Origin: SZUA-265 sp965651905
Lineage (GTDB): Bacteria > Myxococcota_A > Polyangia > Polyangiales > Polyangiaceae
Direction of reading: 5' to 3'
DNA: 64,000 bases
Assembly: GCA_965651905.1 (NCBI GenBank)
Contig: CBFGUG010000015.1
Span: forward strand, 53,703-117,702
The notes under the pieces are model-generated. The model was given only the letters and a program-made list of their open reading frames with translations, was not told the DNA's origin and did no database searches. Position numbers and translations under genes: made by a program. Of this stretch, positions 1-7,645 are shown piece by piece (within the stretch, counting starts at the first letter, position 1; each line of letters opens with the position of its first letter).

Positions 1-86
1 ACCTGTTCGTTCACCTGAATCGCTCACCGAACAATCAGGTGCAGCACGTGGCGGCAGTGAACATGTTCGTGGCGCTGAACCCCTAG
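1..86 (+). CDS. C-terminal end of an unidentified protein (partial)
   Basis: An open frame enters from the left edge and ends at a TAG at 84-86, giving about 27 residues that finish in VNMFVALNP. I do not recognise the family. The frame has no stop before 84, but so short a piece could be open by chance. It matters mainly because it would set the left border of the 87-585 spacer. Confidence 0.3.
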   Translation, partial: LFVHLNRSPNNQVQHVAAVNMFVALNP

Positions 87-585
87 AGCAAACCCGTGGC
101 AAAGAGTCTCCCGTTTCCAAGTCGGCGCCCACCGTAAAGGGCGCGCCAGACATCGAGACGCGACGATAACCCGCACCCCACCGCATTCAACGTAGAGCTG
201 AGCATTGGTCTCATTTCAATCTGTCAGCACGCCCGCCGATCTCGGCGCCTGAGGCTGTTTCCCCTGCGCTTCCGGTGCTCAAAGCCAGCAGGCTGTTCTG
301 CTCCGGTTCTCGTGAAAACAGCCTCAGCCACCGAGCTTGACGGGCGGGTTTGCTGCAATGCCAGGCACTGCAGGGACGACACGGGGCGACGATCAGACCA
401 ATGCTCAGAACGTAGAGGGAGCCGCGCCGGCCCGGCAAGTGTCTTCCCCCAACCCAGACGCGTGATCTGCGCGCCCAGACCCCGCTGCGCCTTCGGGCAG
501 TTACGTCTGTCGCGCGCTGCGGGTGTTGCGCACTCGAGTTTGCAGGCGGCGGACGACTCCTCGTTCCACGCTGCGAGAGCGCGCC
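87..585. other. Spacer without a convincing gene
   Basis: Several frames are open here on both strands, but none shows recognisable protein sequence and they overlap each other, as expected in GC-rich noncoding DNA. The only clear structure is the 119-nt palindromic element at 230-348, annotated separately. The spacer separates the left-edge gene from the 3' end of the leftward TonB-like gene. Confidence 0.5.
230..348 (+). repeat. 119-nt palindromic element, copy A
   Basis: This element matches, in inverted orientation and with no gaps, the 119 bases at 5515-5633 (103 of 119 identical by my count). Each copy folds back on itself: element columns 1-35 pair with columns 83-117 (partners sum to 118) as an imperfect stem of about 35 pairs around a 47-nt apical region. 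Two stem pairs differ between the copies with both partners changed and pairing kept: columns 22/96 are G-C here and C-G in copy B, and columns 27/91 are T-A here and G-C in copy B. That argues for selection on the fold, as RNA or single-stranded DNA. Neither copy holds a plausible gene. Weaker similarity continues outward to about 211. Confidence 0.85.
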
Positions 586-1434
586 TTACGCGTCACTTCG
601 AGAAAAGCGCACTTGGACGCGCGAACTCGAGCGAACGCGATGGTGGCTTGGATCCCGAGCTGGCAGAAACTTGAAACGACTCGCGCAGGCTTTCGCCGCA
701 AGTTCGAAGCCTTGGCCGGGGGGTGAGACTTGCAGCACCTGGCTGGACTCCGGGCTGCCCGAAGGGGAAACGGTGACGAGCACGGTGACGCTGCCCGCCT
801 CGCTTTGGGCGGAGTACGGAAAAAGATCGTCGCAGGTATGGGAGGCGAGTAACCGCGCGGGAACCTTACGCGACCCGGGCGCGGCCGGCGCGCCATCAGT
901 ACCTCCCGCCTTGCCGTGGCCGCCTCGCGCGTGGGCGCTGCCAGCGGTTCCGAAACCCGAGCCGAACGCTTCTTGGCCTCCCGATTCGCCTACTGCATGT
1001 TCACCTACGGCAGTCTGGGACGCTGCTTGTGAAATGAAACTCTCCGCTTCTGGAGCGGTCGTCGGCGTTTCGGCAAGTGAGCTGCCCCCCGCTGCAGAGT
1101 TACGCGCTACAGTGCCCGCAGCTCGTGAGCTCGAGCGTTCGGTTCCCAAGCTAGCGGCAGCTTGCGGGCGCTGCGTCTCTTGCTGCGCCTGCGAGGGACC
1201 GACGTCAGCAGGAGCAGCGCCCTCTGGCGCTACTTCTTCGACGGGTGCCAGCGGCACCTCCCGCTCGTACATCACGACGATGGATTGTTCGGTTGGCACC
1301 TGCGCGGGCGCTTGCCCTGCCATTGGCACGACCGCCGCGAGGCCGAGGTGTCCGCCGAGAGCCAGCGTCGTCGTCCAAACCCAGCGCTGGGCGGACAGAC
1401 GTCGAACGAGTGGGTTTGTCAGAAGCGCAGGCAC
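586..1434 (-). CDS. TonB-family C-terminal domain protein with N-terminal anchor
   Basis: This is probably an inner-membrane-anchored energy-transducing or TonB-like periplasmic protein. An N-terminal hydrophobic segment (around TTLALGGHLGLAAVV) is followed by a long Ala/Gly/Ser/Glu/Pro-rich spacer. The C-terminal ~90 residues look like a TonB C-terminal fold, with VTVLVTVSPSGSPESSQVLQ and then a CASRFKFLPA segment, typical of the V.V.V...G.V....v...... A...F.P pattern. The GTG at 1434 is my preferred start. The frame can be extended to a TTG at 1536, but the extra residues are Cys/Trp-rich and unlike a TonB N-terminus. It lies 132 bases downstream of a large membrane protein on the same strand (30 if the TTG is used) and may be co-transcribed with it. 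No ExbB/ExbD partner is in the window. Confidence 0.7.
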   Translation of the reverse strand: MPALLTNPLVRRLSAQRWVWTTTLALGGHLGLAAVVPMAGQAPAQVPTEQSIVVMYEREVPLAPVEEVAPEGAAPADVGPSQAQQETQRPQAAASLGTERSSSRAAGTVARNSAAGGSSLAETPTTAPEAESFISQAASQTAVGEHAVGESGGQEAFGSGFGTAGSAHARGGHGKAGGTDGAPAAPGSRKVPARLLASHTCDDLFPYSAQSEAGSVTVLVTVSPSGSPESSQVLQVSPPGQGFELAAKACASRFKFLPARDPSHHRVRSSSRVQVRFSRSDA

Positions 1435-1566
1435 CCTCCAAGGGTTGCGCAGCTTTGCTTCAGGAACGTTTCGTCGCTTATTCCCCCTGGTATACCCGCA
1501 CCACGCACCGAGCTGAAACAGTGTACAGCACCGCAACGGCGCAGATAGACGGCAAAAAACGCGCCC

Positions 1567-3306
1567 TCAATGCGCGAGGGACGTCGTGAGCAAACTCATC
1601 GGGTTGTCTTTGGATTCGCCGGAAATGTTGCGGGTGAGGGGGCGAAGTGCATTCTCTGCGACGCCTGAACGCCGCAGCAGTTTGATCAGTTGTTCCGCAT
1701 CACTGTGGTCGCCGAGGACGATGGCGACGACGGCTTGACGGTAGATGTCGTCGAGGGTTCGTTCGACGGTGTACACGTCGCGGCCGTCGGGGGTCATGGC
1801 GGCGGACAAGATGAAACGCGAGGAACGGCGCAGGGTCTTGCGCGCGATGCCGCGGTCCGTGCGACCCGTAGCGTGGGGCGCGAAGCGGAACCACAAGCCG
1901 TCGGACGTGAGATGCCGCAACAGTGACTTGTCCCAGCGGGGGTCGACTTCGACGCGCAGTGGGCGCGCGTCGGCAAGCTCCGCCAAGGAGTATTCACCTG
2001 GCACGCCCTGTACGGCCACGTCGCGGATCAAGGCGCCGAGCAGAGGTTCGAGCTTGAGCAGCTCAGCGGCGAGCGGACCTCGTTGAAGCAGCGCAGTGGG
2101 CACGACCACGACGTCTGGGCGGATCCCTGACGTCAACCGTGCGGACCACAAGCGCCAAGCCGCTTCGGGTGAACTCACGAGCAACATGCTGCGCGCGGGC
2201 AAACGCTCGAAGGTTTGTTCCGACCACTGGCGCGTGGCGCTCATCGTGCGTTGACGGGCGTCGAGCGCCGCGCCCTCGACGAGCAGCAATACAGCGCACA
2301 GGTGTGCGAACGCGACGACCTGCACGGTCATTCGCGCGAAGGGTCTGCGCGAGTTGCTGAGCGCGCGCGTGATGAGGGCGAGACCCAAGCTGCTGGTCGC
2401 ACCGAGAATGCCGAGCGCCACCAGGTGCAGCTCACGACTGGGCCAGGCTAACGCGACTGCGACGAATCCGAGCGCGGGCAATGTCGTCAAGCGACCGCGC
2501 ACGGTTTTCAGGGCGAACAGCGCGCCGCCGAGGGCCAGCGCGAACAAGTACAGACCCAAGTCGTTCGGCAGGTCGAAGGCTTCGATCGCGACGCGTTCCG
2601 TGGGCTTGCCGAGGTCGAGGCCGAGCGAAAAGCCGTTCACCCGAGTTTCGAGCAGCGACGGCAACAGCCCGACGACGAGCACGAGCGCAATGAAGCCGAA
2701 GGTGAGAAACAGTTGCCGCAACGTCGGGAGCTCGGTGCGCAGCAACACGCGGACGCCCAGAGGTACCAGCGCCGCGATCCCGAGCGCGCGCGACTCGAGC
2801 AACAACAGCGCCAACAAGCCTCCCCGCGCGAGCCAGGCTCGGCTCGAGTTGCCATCGAACTGCAGGTTCAGGAGCAGCCATAGCGCCAGCGCGGCCGCCA
2901 GGGCAGGCCCCCCGACCAGTACCGACGCGGACTGCCAGGCGCCACCCAACGTCGCGACCAAAGCTCCGCACAATGCGAGCAGCGCACGACCCGAGTGACC
3001 CACGCGGTCGGCGAGCAGCGAATAACCGAGCCGAAATACGGCGTACCCCGCGATCGCGAGCATCAGCGACGAGAGCAGGCTGAGGCGCAGCAACGTCGTG
3101 CCGATCGGCAAGAGCGCGAACGCCGACGCTAGGGCGCCCGAAAGCACACCCTCGCCGCCCACTTGCACGAGGTCGAGCGCGCGCACCACGCCGACGTCCT
3201 GTGACCAGCGCTCGACGCCATCGAGCCGCGCCAGCGAAAGGGAAAGCGGCACCAGCACCGAAGCCCAGCAGCAAACGGAATACAGCGGGCTGCGCTCCGA
3301 AGTCAC
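1567..3306 (-). CDS. Multi-pass membrane protein, possible glycosyltransferase-like (DUF2723-type)
   Basis: The product has about 579 residues. The first two thirds are a series of hydrophobic helices (roughly ten) rich in Leu, Ala and Gly. The last third is soluble, containing PDVVVVPTALLQRGPLAAELL and a tail after the last helix. This layout, polytopic membrane domain then extracytoplasmic domain, resembles DUF2723 / GT117-like or PMT-like proteins, but I see no diagnostic motif, so the call is tentative. I chose the GTG at 3306 because residues upstream of it in the same frame are polar and would run into the aspS leader. It is divergent from aspS and upstream of the TonB-like gene. Confidence 0.55.
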   Translation of the reverse strand: MTSERSPLYSVCCWASVLVPLSLSLARLDGVERWSQDVGVVRALDLVQVGGEGVLSGALASAFALLPIGTTLLRLSLLSSLMLAIAGYAVFRLGYSLLADRVGHSGRALLALCGALVATLGGAWQSASVLVGGPALAAALALWLLLNLQFDGNSSRAWLARGGLLALLLLESRALGIAALVPLGVRVLLRTELPTLRQLFLTFGFIALVLVVGLLPSLLETRVNGFSLGLDLGKPTERVAIEAFDLPNDLGLYLFALALGGALFALKTVRGRLTTLPALGFVAVALAWPSRELHLVALGILGATSSLGLALITRALSNSRRPFARMTVQVVAFAHLCAVLLLVEGAALDARQRTMSATRQWSEQTFERLPARSMLLVSSPEAAWRLWSARLTSGIRPDVVVVPTALLQRGPLAAELLKLEPLLGALIRDVAVQGVPGEYSLAELADARPLRVEVDPRWDKSLLRHLTSDGLWFRFAPHATGRTDRGIARKTLRRSSRFILSAAMTPDGRDVYTVERTLDDIYRQAVVAIVLGDHSDAEQLIKLLRRSGVAENALRPLTRNISGESKDNPMSLLTTSLAH

Positions 3307-3362
3307 CCGTCCGCTGTTGCCATAAGTGCCTGATTGGGCCCAATTTTCGGCTTTCCCAGGTG

Positions 3363-3393
3363 GCCTCGAACGAGCGCCTTCGCAGTTCGAGGC
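3363..3393. promoter_or_regulatory. Perfect 9-bp inverted repeat in the divergent aspS control region
   Basis: GCCTCGAAC at 3363-3371 is the exact reverse complement of 3385-3393, with a 13-nt spacer. It sits between the divergent starts at 3306 (-) and 3501 (+). It could be an operator dyad or an RNA hairpin in the aspS leader. I see no recognisable T-box specifier or antiterminator sequence. Confidence 0.4.
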
Positions 3394-3467
3394 GATTGTG
3401 CGTCGGACGCCAGTCGCGAGGTTGTTCTGACTCGGCTTGCGCGCTAAATGCGGGAACCCTTTTTGCA

Positions 3468-3486
3468 GGCCCACACGCCGTGGGCC
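3468..3486 (+). promoter_or_regulatory. Hairpin directly before the aspS ribosome binding site
   Basis: GGCCCAC at 3468-3474 pairs perfectly with GTGGGCC at 3480-3486 across a 5-nt loop. The Shine-Dalgarno GGAG follows at 3489-3492, 8 nt before the GTG start. A hairpin within 3 nt of the SD could modulate aspS translation, or simply be structural. A TTTTT run lies just upstream rather than downstream, so it is not an intrinsic terminator on this strand. Confidence 0.4.
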
Positions 3487-3500
3487 CCGGAGAATGCCCC

Positions 3501-5390
3501 GTGGCCAGATTCATCGACGAGCTCAAGCGAACCCACCACAACGCTGCCCTGCGTGCTTCGAATATCGATGACGAGGTCGTGCTGTTCGGCTGGGTCGACA
3601 AGCGCCGTGACCACGGCAGCTTGATCTTCGTCGATCTGCGCGACCGCGAGGGCATCACGCAAATCGTGTTCGATCCAGAGCAGAACAAAGAGGCCCACGG
3701 CTTGGCGGAAGCGTTGCGCAGCGAGTGGGTGATCGGCATCCGCGGCAAGGTCCGCAGCCGCGGCCAACAGTTCTCCAAAAAGAAGAACGAGATGGTGAGC
3801 GCCGCCAACCCCAACCTCGCCACGGGCGAAGTCGAGGTGCTGGTCGAAGAGATGACGATCTTCAACAAGGCAGAGACGCCGCCGTTCGAAATCGTCGACA
3901 ACACCGAGACGCGCGAAGAGGTGCGGCTTCAGTATCGCTATCTCGACTTGCGTCGCAAACCGCTGCAGCAGGCGTTACGTCAGCGCCACAAGTTGAACCA
4001 AGCGACGCGCAACTACCTGTCAGATCAGGGCTGCCTGGAAATCGAAACGCCGTTCTTGGTCAAGTATACGCCTGGCGGCGCCCGCAACTTCTTGGTGCCC
4101 GCGCGCGTGGCACCCGGGAAGTTCTACGCGCTGGCCGAGAGCCCGCAGCTGTTCAAGCAGCTGTTCATGGTCGCAGGGTACGACAAGTACTTTCAGATCG
4201 TGCGCTGCTTCCGCGACGAGGACCTGCGCATCGATCGCCAGCCCGAGTTCACACAGATCGACATCGAGCTGTCGTTCATCAACCAAGACGACCTGTTCAA
4301 GCTGGTAGAGGGTCTGATCTTCCGTATTTGGAAGGACGTGCTCGACATCGACTTGCTGGAAAAGTACCCGAGCGGCAGCTTCCCACGGCTCAAGTTCGAA
4401 GACTCGATGCGCGACTACGGCAACGACAAGCCCGATCTGCGCTTCGAGATGAAGCACATCGACTTGACGGATCTCGTGATCGAACACGACGGCGGTGGCA
4501 TTCCGTTTTTTCAGCCAATCGCCGAGAAGTTCAAGAGCGGCGCTTACCGCCGTGACCTGCCTTCCGAAATCGTCAAAGCCATGGTCGTGCCCGCGGCGCA
4601 CAACCTGACGCGCTCGGACGGCGACAAGCTCGAAAAATACGCCAAGAGCATGGGCGCTGGCGGCCTCGCCCGCGCCAAGGTCGCGGCTGACGGCAGCTGG
4701 ACGCAGTCGCCCCTGGCGAAGAGCGTAACGCCCGAGTTCCAGGCCGCGATCAACAAACTGACGAACGCGCAAGAGGGCGACGTCATCCTGTTCCAGTTCG
4801 GCAAGACGTCGCTGGTTCACACGGTGATGGCGAACTTGCGCCTGTTCGAGGCCAAGCGTGCAGGAGTCATTCCCGAGAGCGGGCACGGCGACAACTTCCA
4901 GTTCTGCTGGGTGATCGATCCGCCGCTGTTCGAGTACGACGAGGATCGCAAAGGCTGGGCTGCCGCTCACCACGCGTTCACCCGCCCCCACGACGAGGAC
5001 GTCGATCTGATCGAAAAGGATCCGGGCCTGGTCAACTGCTACCGCTACGACGTGGTGCTCAATGGCTTCGAAATCGGCGGCGGCTCGATCCGTCTGCACG
5101 ACCCCGAGGTGCAGGCTCGCGTGTTTGCGGCGCTCGGCATCGGCCCCGAGGAAGCGCGTGAGAAGTTCGGGTTCTTGCTCGACGCGCTGAAGTTCGGCGC
5201 GCCCCCGCACGGCGGTATCGCGCTCGGCATGGACCGCATCGCGATGTTGATCGCGGGCAGCGAAAGCATCCGCGACGTGATCGCGTTCCCCAAGACCCAG
5301 CGCGGTACCGACCAGATGAGTGACGCACCTACCTCGGTCAGCCCTGAGCAACTCGCCGAGTTGCGCGTCCGCGCCATCCTCGACCAGTGA
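3501..5390 (+). CDS. aspS: Aspartyl-tRNA synthetase
   Basis: This class II synthetase charges tRNA(Asp) with aspartate in the cytoplasm. The order is an N-terminal OB-fold anticodon-binding domain (VVLFGWVDKRRDHGSLIF), the class II core beginning near RYLDLRR, motif 2 FRDEDLRIDRQPEFTQID, a bacterial-type GAD insertion in the middle, and motif 3 GIALGMDRIAML near the end. At 629 residues it is slightly longer than the usual ~590; the excess is mainly a loop in the GAD region and a short tail. The GTG at 3501 is preferred: GGAG lies 8 nt upstream and the protein then begins at the normal point for the family. Whether it is discriminating cannot be judged without knowing if the genome has AsnRS or GatCAB. 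Confidence 0.97.
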   Translation: MARFIDELKRTHHNAALRASNIDDEVVLFGWVDKRRDHGSLIFVDLRDREGITQIVFDPEQNKEAHGLAEALRSEWVIGIRGKVRSRGQQFSKKKNEMVSAANPNLATGEVEVLVEEMTIFNKAETPPFEIVDNTETREEVRLQYRYLDLRRKPLQQALRQRHKLNQATRNYLSDQGCLEIETPFLVKYTPGGARNFLVPARVAPGKFYALAESPQLFKQLFMVAGYDKYFQIVRCFRDEDLRIDRQPEFTQIDIELSFINQDDLFKLVEGLIFRIWKDVLDIDLLEKYPSGSFPRLKFEDSMRDYGNDKPDLRFEMKHIDLTDLVIEHDGGGIPFFQPIAEKFKSGAYRRDLPSEIVKAMVVPAAHNLTRSDGDKLEKYAKSMGAGGLARAKVAADGSWTQSPLAKSVTPEFQAAINKLTNAQEGDVILFQFGKTSLVHTVMANLRLFEAKRAGVIPESGHGDNFQFCWVIDPPLFEYDEDRKGWAAAHHAFTRPHDEDVDLIEKDPGLVNCYRYDVVLNGFEIGGGSIRLHDPEVQARVFAALGIGPEEAREKFGFLLDALKFGAPPHGGIALGMDRIAMLIAGSESIRDVIAFPKTQRGTDQMSDAPTSVSPEQLAELRVRAILDQ

Positions 5391-5399
5391 GCAGACTCT

Positions 5400-5422
5400 G
5401 GCCCGCAGTCCGGCTGCGGGCC
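5400..5422 (+). terminator. Strong hairpin after aspS
   Basis: GGCCCGCAG at 5400-5408 pairs perfectly with CTGCGGGCC at 5414-5422 across a 5-nt loop, starting 9 nt past the aspS stop. There is no T-tract, so it may need help to terminate, or act as a 3' end stabiliser. Confidence 0.5.
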
Positions 5423-5514
5423 GCAGTCGCTCCCACATTGGCGCCTCGGTCCTTCACGACTGGATCATCGTCTCGTAGATCGCCGTGATCCCCGGCGCTT
5501 GGCGGTTCAACTCG

Positions 5515-5633
5515 CCCGCCCGTCAAGCTCGGTGGCTCAGGCGGTTTTCGCGAGAACCGTAGCGAAACAGCCTCCCGGCGTTGAGCAACGGAAGCGCAAC
5601 GGAAACCGCCTGAGCCGTCGAGATCGGCGGGCG
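5515..5633 (-). repeat. 119-nt palindromic element, copy B
   Basis: This is the inverted copy of the element at 230-348: same length, no gaps, 103 of 119 bases identical. In this copy the stem is tighter: columns 19/99 and 34/84 also pair (G-C) where copy A has mismatches. It fills most of the 315-base spacer between aspS and the response regulator. The rest of that spacer (5423-5514 and 5634-5705) holds no gene or promoter I can support. Confidence 0.85.
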
Positions 5634-5705
5634 CCCTCGCAGCGCGAAATGACGCCGCAGTCGTTCCCTTGACTTGGGTTGGCTCGGCGGCACACCCTGC
5701 GTTTG

Positions 5706-7073
5706 ATGACGGGTACCATCCTGGTAGTCGACGACAGCCCGACGATCCGGAAGGTCGTCACGGGTGTACTGCAAGCGCGGGGCTTCGAAACCCACTCGGC
5801 CAACGATGGGCGTGAAGCGCTGGAGGTGCTGCGCGAGCACTCGGCGGATATGGTGTTGCTCGACTTCGTGATGCCCGTGATGAACGGCTATCAGTTTTGT
5901 CGCGAGCTGCGCGCGGATCCCAAGCTGCAACACCTGCCCGTGGTGCTGATGAGCGCCAAGGGCGACAAGATTCGCGGACAGTTCGTGCAGCAAACGGGAG
6001 CGGTGGACGCCATCACCAAACCGTTCGATCCGCGTGCTTTGGTTGCGGTGGTGGAGACGACTCTGCGCAAGCCGCAGCGCGACTCGAAGTTGCCGCCGCT
6101 GCGCGACGATCAAGCGTCGGATCTGGCGCGACTCGAGCGCATCACGGATCCCGACGAACGCGCCCGTGAGTTGGCGACACTGTTCGCCCGCAGCCTGGGC
6201 AAACTCGTGATGCCGCTGTTTGCGACACTCGGGCCGCGCCCTGAGCCCGGCAAGTTAGCGGACGAACTCAGTCGCTTGCTGGTGCCCGAACGACTGCGGG
6301 GACTGGGTGGACTACTGAAGCTGCTGGACAAGCGACGTACGGAGTCCGCCGTGTTAGCGGGGGACTTGGGCTTCATTTCGATCGCCGAGGTGCTGCAGAT
6401 GCTCGAGCTGCAACGCCAAACGGGAGCTTTGCAAATCACCTACGGCGATCAGGAGATCACGCTGTACTTGGTGGACGGCCGCGTCGACTTCGCTCGCTCC
6501 AGCAACCTGCCGCTCAGCTTCAAGATCGGTCGTTTCTTGGTGGAAGACGGCGTGATCTCGCGGGAGCAACTCGAACCCGTGCTTCAAGATTCGGGCACGC
6601 GTCATCGCTTGCTCGGTGAGGAGCTGGAGCGACGTGGGGTCGTCAAACCCGAACAGCTGCGCGAAGCTCTGAAACGTCAATCGAGCGAACTCGTGTACGA
6701 AGCCGTGCGCTGGAGGAACGGTCGTTTCAGCTTCGACGTGGGGCAAAGTTGCCCCGAAGCCACCATGGCGCAGCTGGCACTCAACCCTGGCGGCCTACTC
6801 ATGGAAGGCTTCAGGCGCGTCGACGAATGGCAATTGATCGAAGGCTCGTTCAAGTTCGACGACGTGATCATGCCGGATCAAGCTGCCATCGAACGCCTGT
6901 CGGAACGTTCCGAGTTCGAGCCGCTGGAAGAGTTGGTGCTCGCCACCATCGACGGCAAACTCAACGTGCGCCAGATCGTCGACGAGGTGGACGCGAGCAC
7001 CTTCGACGTGTGCAAAGCGCTGTATCAGTTTCTCAACTCGGGGATGGTGCGACGCAAAGGTGTCGCCGCGTGA
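5706..7073 (+). CDS. Response regulator with DUF4388 (PATAN-type) output domain
   Basis: The product has 455 residues. Residues 1-120 are a receiver domain with the acidic pair D9/D10, phospho-acceptor D53 in LLDFVMP, S83 and K105 in TKPFDP, so all signalling residues are intact. From about 220 comes a DUF4388-like domain (LAGDLGFISIAEVLQMLELQ, then GALQI...LYLVDGRVDFA), a fold common in myxobacterial and cyanobacterial regulators where it mediates protein contacts. A second region (SSELVYEAVRWRNGRFSFD) continues the same family pattern. There is no DNA-binding domain, so output is probably through protein partners. The ATG at 5706 starts directly at the receiver fold. No cognate histidine kinase is adjacent. 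Confidence 0.88.
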   Translation: MTGTILVVDDSPTIRKVVTGVLQARGFETHSANDGREALEVLREHSADMVLLDFVMPVMNGYQFCRELRADPKLQHLPVVLMSAKGDKIRGQFVQQTGAVDAITKPFDPRALVAVVETTLRKPQRDSKLPPLRDDQASDLARLERITDPDERARELATLFARSLGKLVMPLFATLGPRPEPGKLADELSRLLVPERLRGLGGLLKLLDKRRTESAVLAGDLGFISIAEVLQMLELQRQTGALQITYGDQEITLYLVDGRVDFARSSNLPLSFKIGRFLVEDGVISREQLEPVLQDSGTRHRLLGEELERRGVVKPEQLREALKRQSSELVYEAVRWRNGRFSFDVGQSCPEATMAQLALNPGGLLMEGFRRVDEWQLIEGSFKFDDVIMPDQAAIERLSERSEFEPLEELVLATIDGKLNVRQIVDEVDASTFDVCKALYQFLNSGMVRRKGVAA

Positions 7074-7164
7074 AACGACGTGGTGGCTGAGCTCGGACGG
7101 GTCCGCACCCCGTGATGCGATGATCGGTTGGTGCACTTTTCGCCCAACCCAAAAAAACCAAACG

Positions 7165-7623
7165 ATGCCTCGAACAGCAGTCGACGTCGAAGCCGTGGGT
7201 CGAAACGATCTCCGAGAACTCGAGACGCTGGCTGCGTTCAGTAGTCGCCCGCACCCCGACTTCCAGAGTGAGCTGGCCAAGGAGCATTGCCTTGCGTGGG
7301 TTGCGCGGCGCGGCGAGACGCGACGCGCAGTGGCGTTCTTGCTGGTGTGGGCGGTCGCCGACGAACTGCAGATCGTCGACATTGCGACGGCACCCGACGC
7401 ACGTCGACGGGGCGCAGCCAGCGCGCTACTCACAGCGCTGCGCGATTTCGCGGTCTCTCACGGATTTCGCTGTGCTCTGCTCGAGGTGCGCGCGTCGAAC
7501 TCGGCCGCACTGGCCTTGTACGCGGCGCACGGCTTTGAGACAACACGGCACCGCCCGAAATATTACGCTGACGGCGAGGACGCATTGGAGCTCGTGCGGA
7601 GCTTCGCCGAATCGAGTCGGTAA
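7165..7623 (+). CDS. rimI: GNAT acetyltransferase, RimI-like
   Basis: The product has 152 residues, the normal RimI length (N-alpha-acetylation of ribosomal protein S18). The acetyl-CoA site is IATAPDARRRGAASALL, matching the V.P..RR.G.g..Ll pattern, followed by LEVRASNSAALALYAAHGFETTRHRPKYY, the RimI hallmark in which Tyr closes the site. The last residues (DGEDALELVR) also fit RimI. The ATG at 7165 places the fold at its usual N-terminus. The tsaB gene, often beside rimI, is absent, so a paralogous GNAT with another substrate remains possible. Confidence 0.85.
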   Translation: MPRTAVDVEAVGRNDLRELETLAAFSSRPHPDFQSELAKEHCLAWVARRGETRRAVAFLLVWAVADELQIVDIATAPDARRRGAASALLTALRDFAVSHGFRCALLEVRASNSAALALYAAHGFETTRHRPKYYADGEDALELVRSFAESSR

Positions 7624-7645
7624 TCTGATACGGTCACCGCGAATC

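Noticed and set aside
3307..3500. T-box riboswitch before aspS
   Set aside because: No T-box sequence, specifier loop or antiterminator is visible; only two simple hairpins.
2432..3904. 490-codon frame crossing the 3.3-3.5 kb divergent region on the minus strand
   Set aside because: It overlaps both the membrane protein and aspS in other frames and has no recognisable fold.
4020..5438. 472-codon open frame antisense to aspS
   Set aside because: It mirrors aspS codon bias in GC-rich DNA; its translation is Val/Ala/Arg/His-rich with no domain, while aspS is certain.
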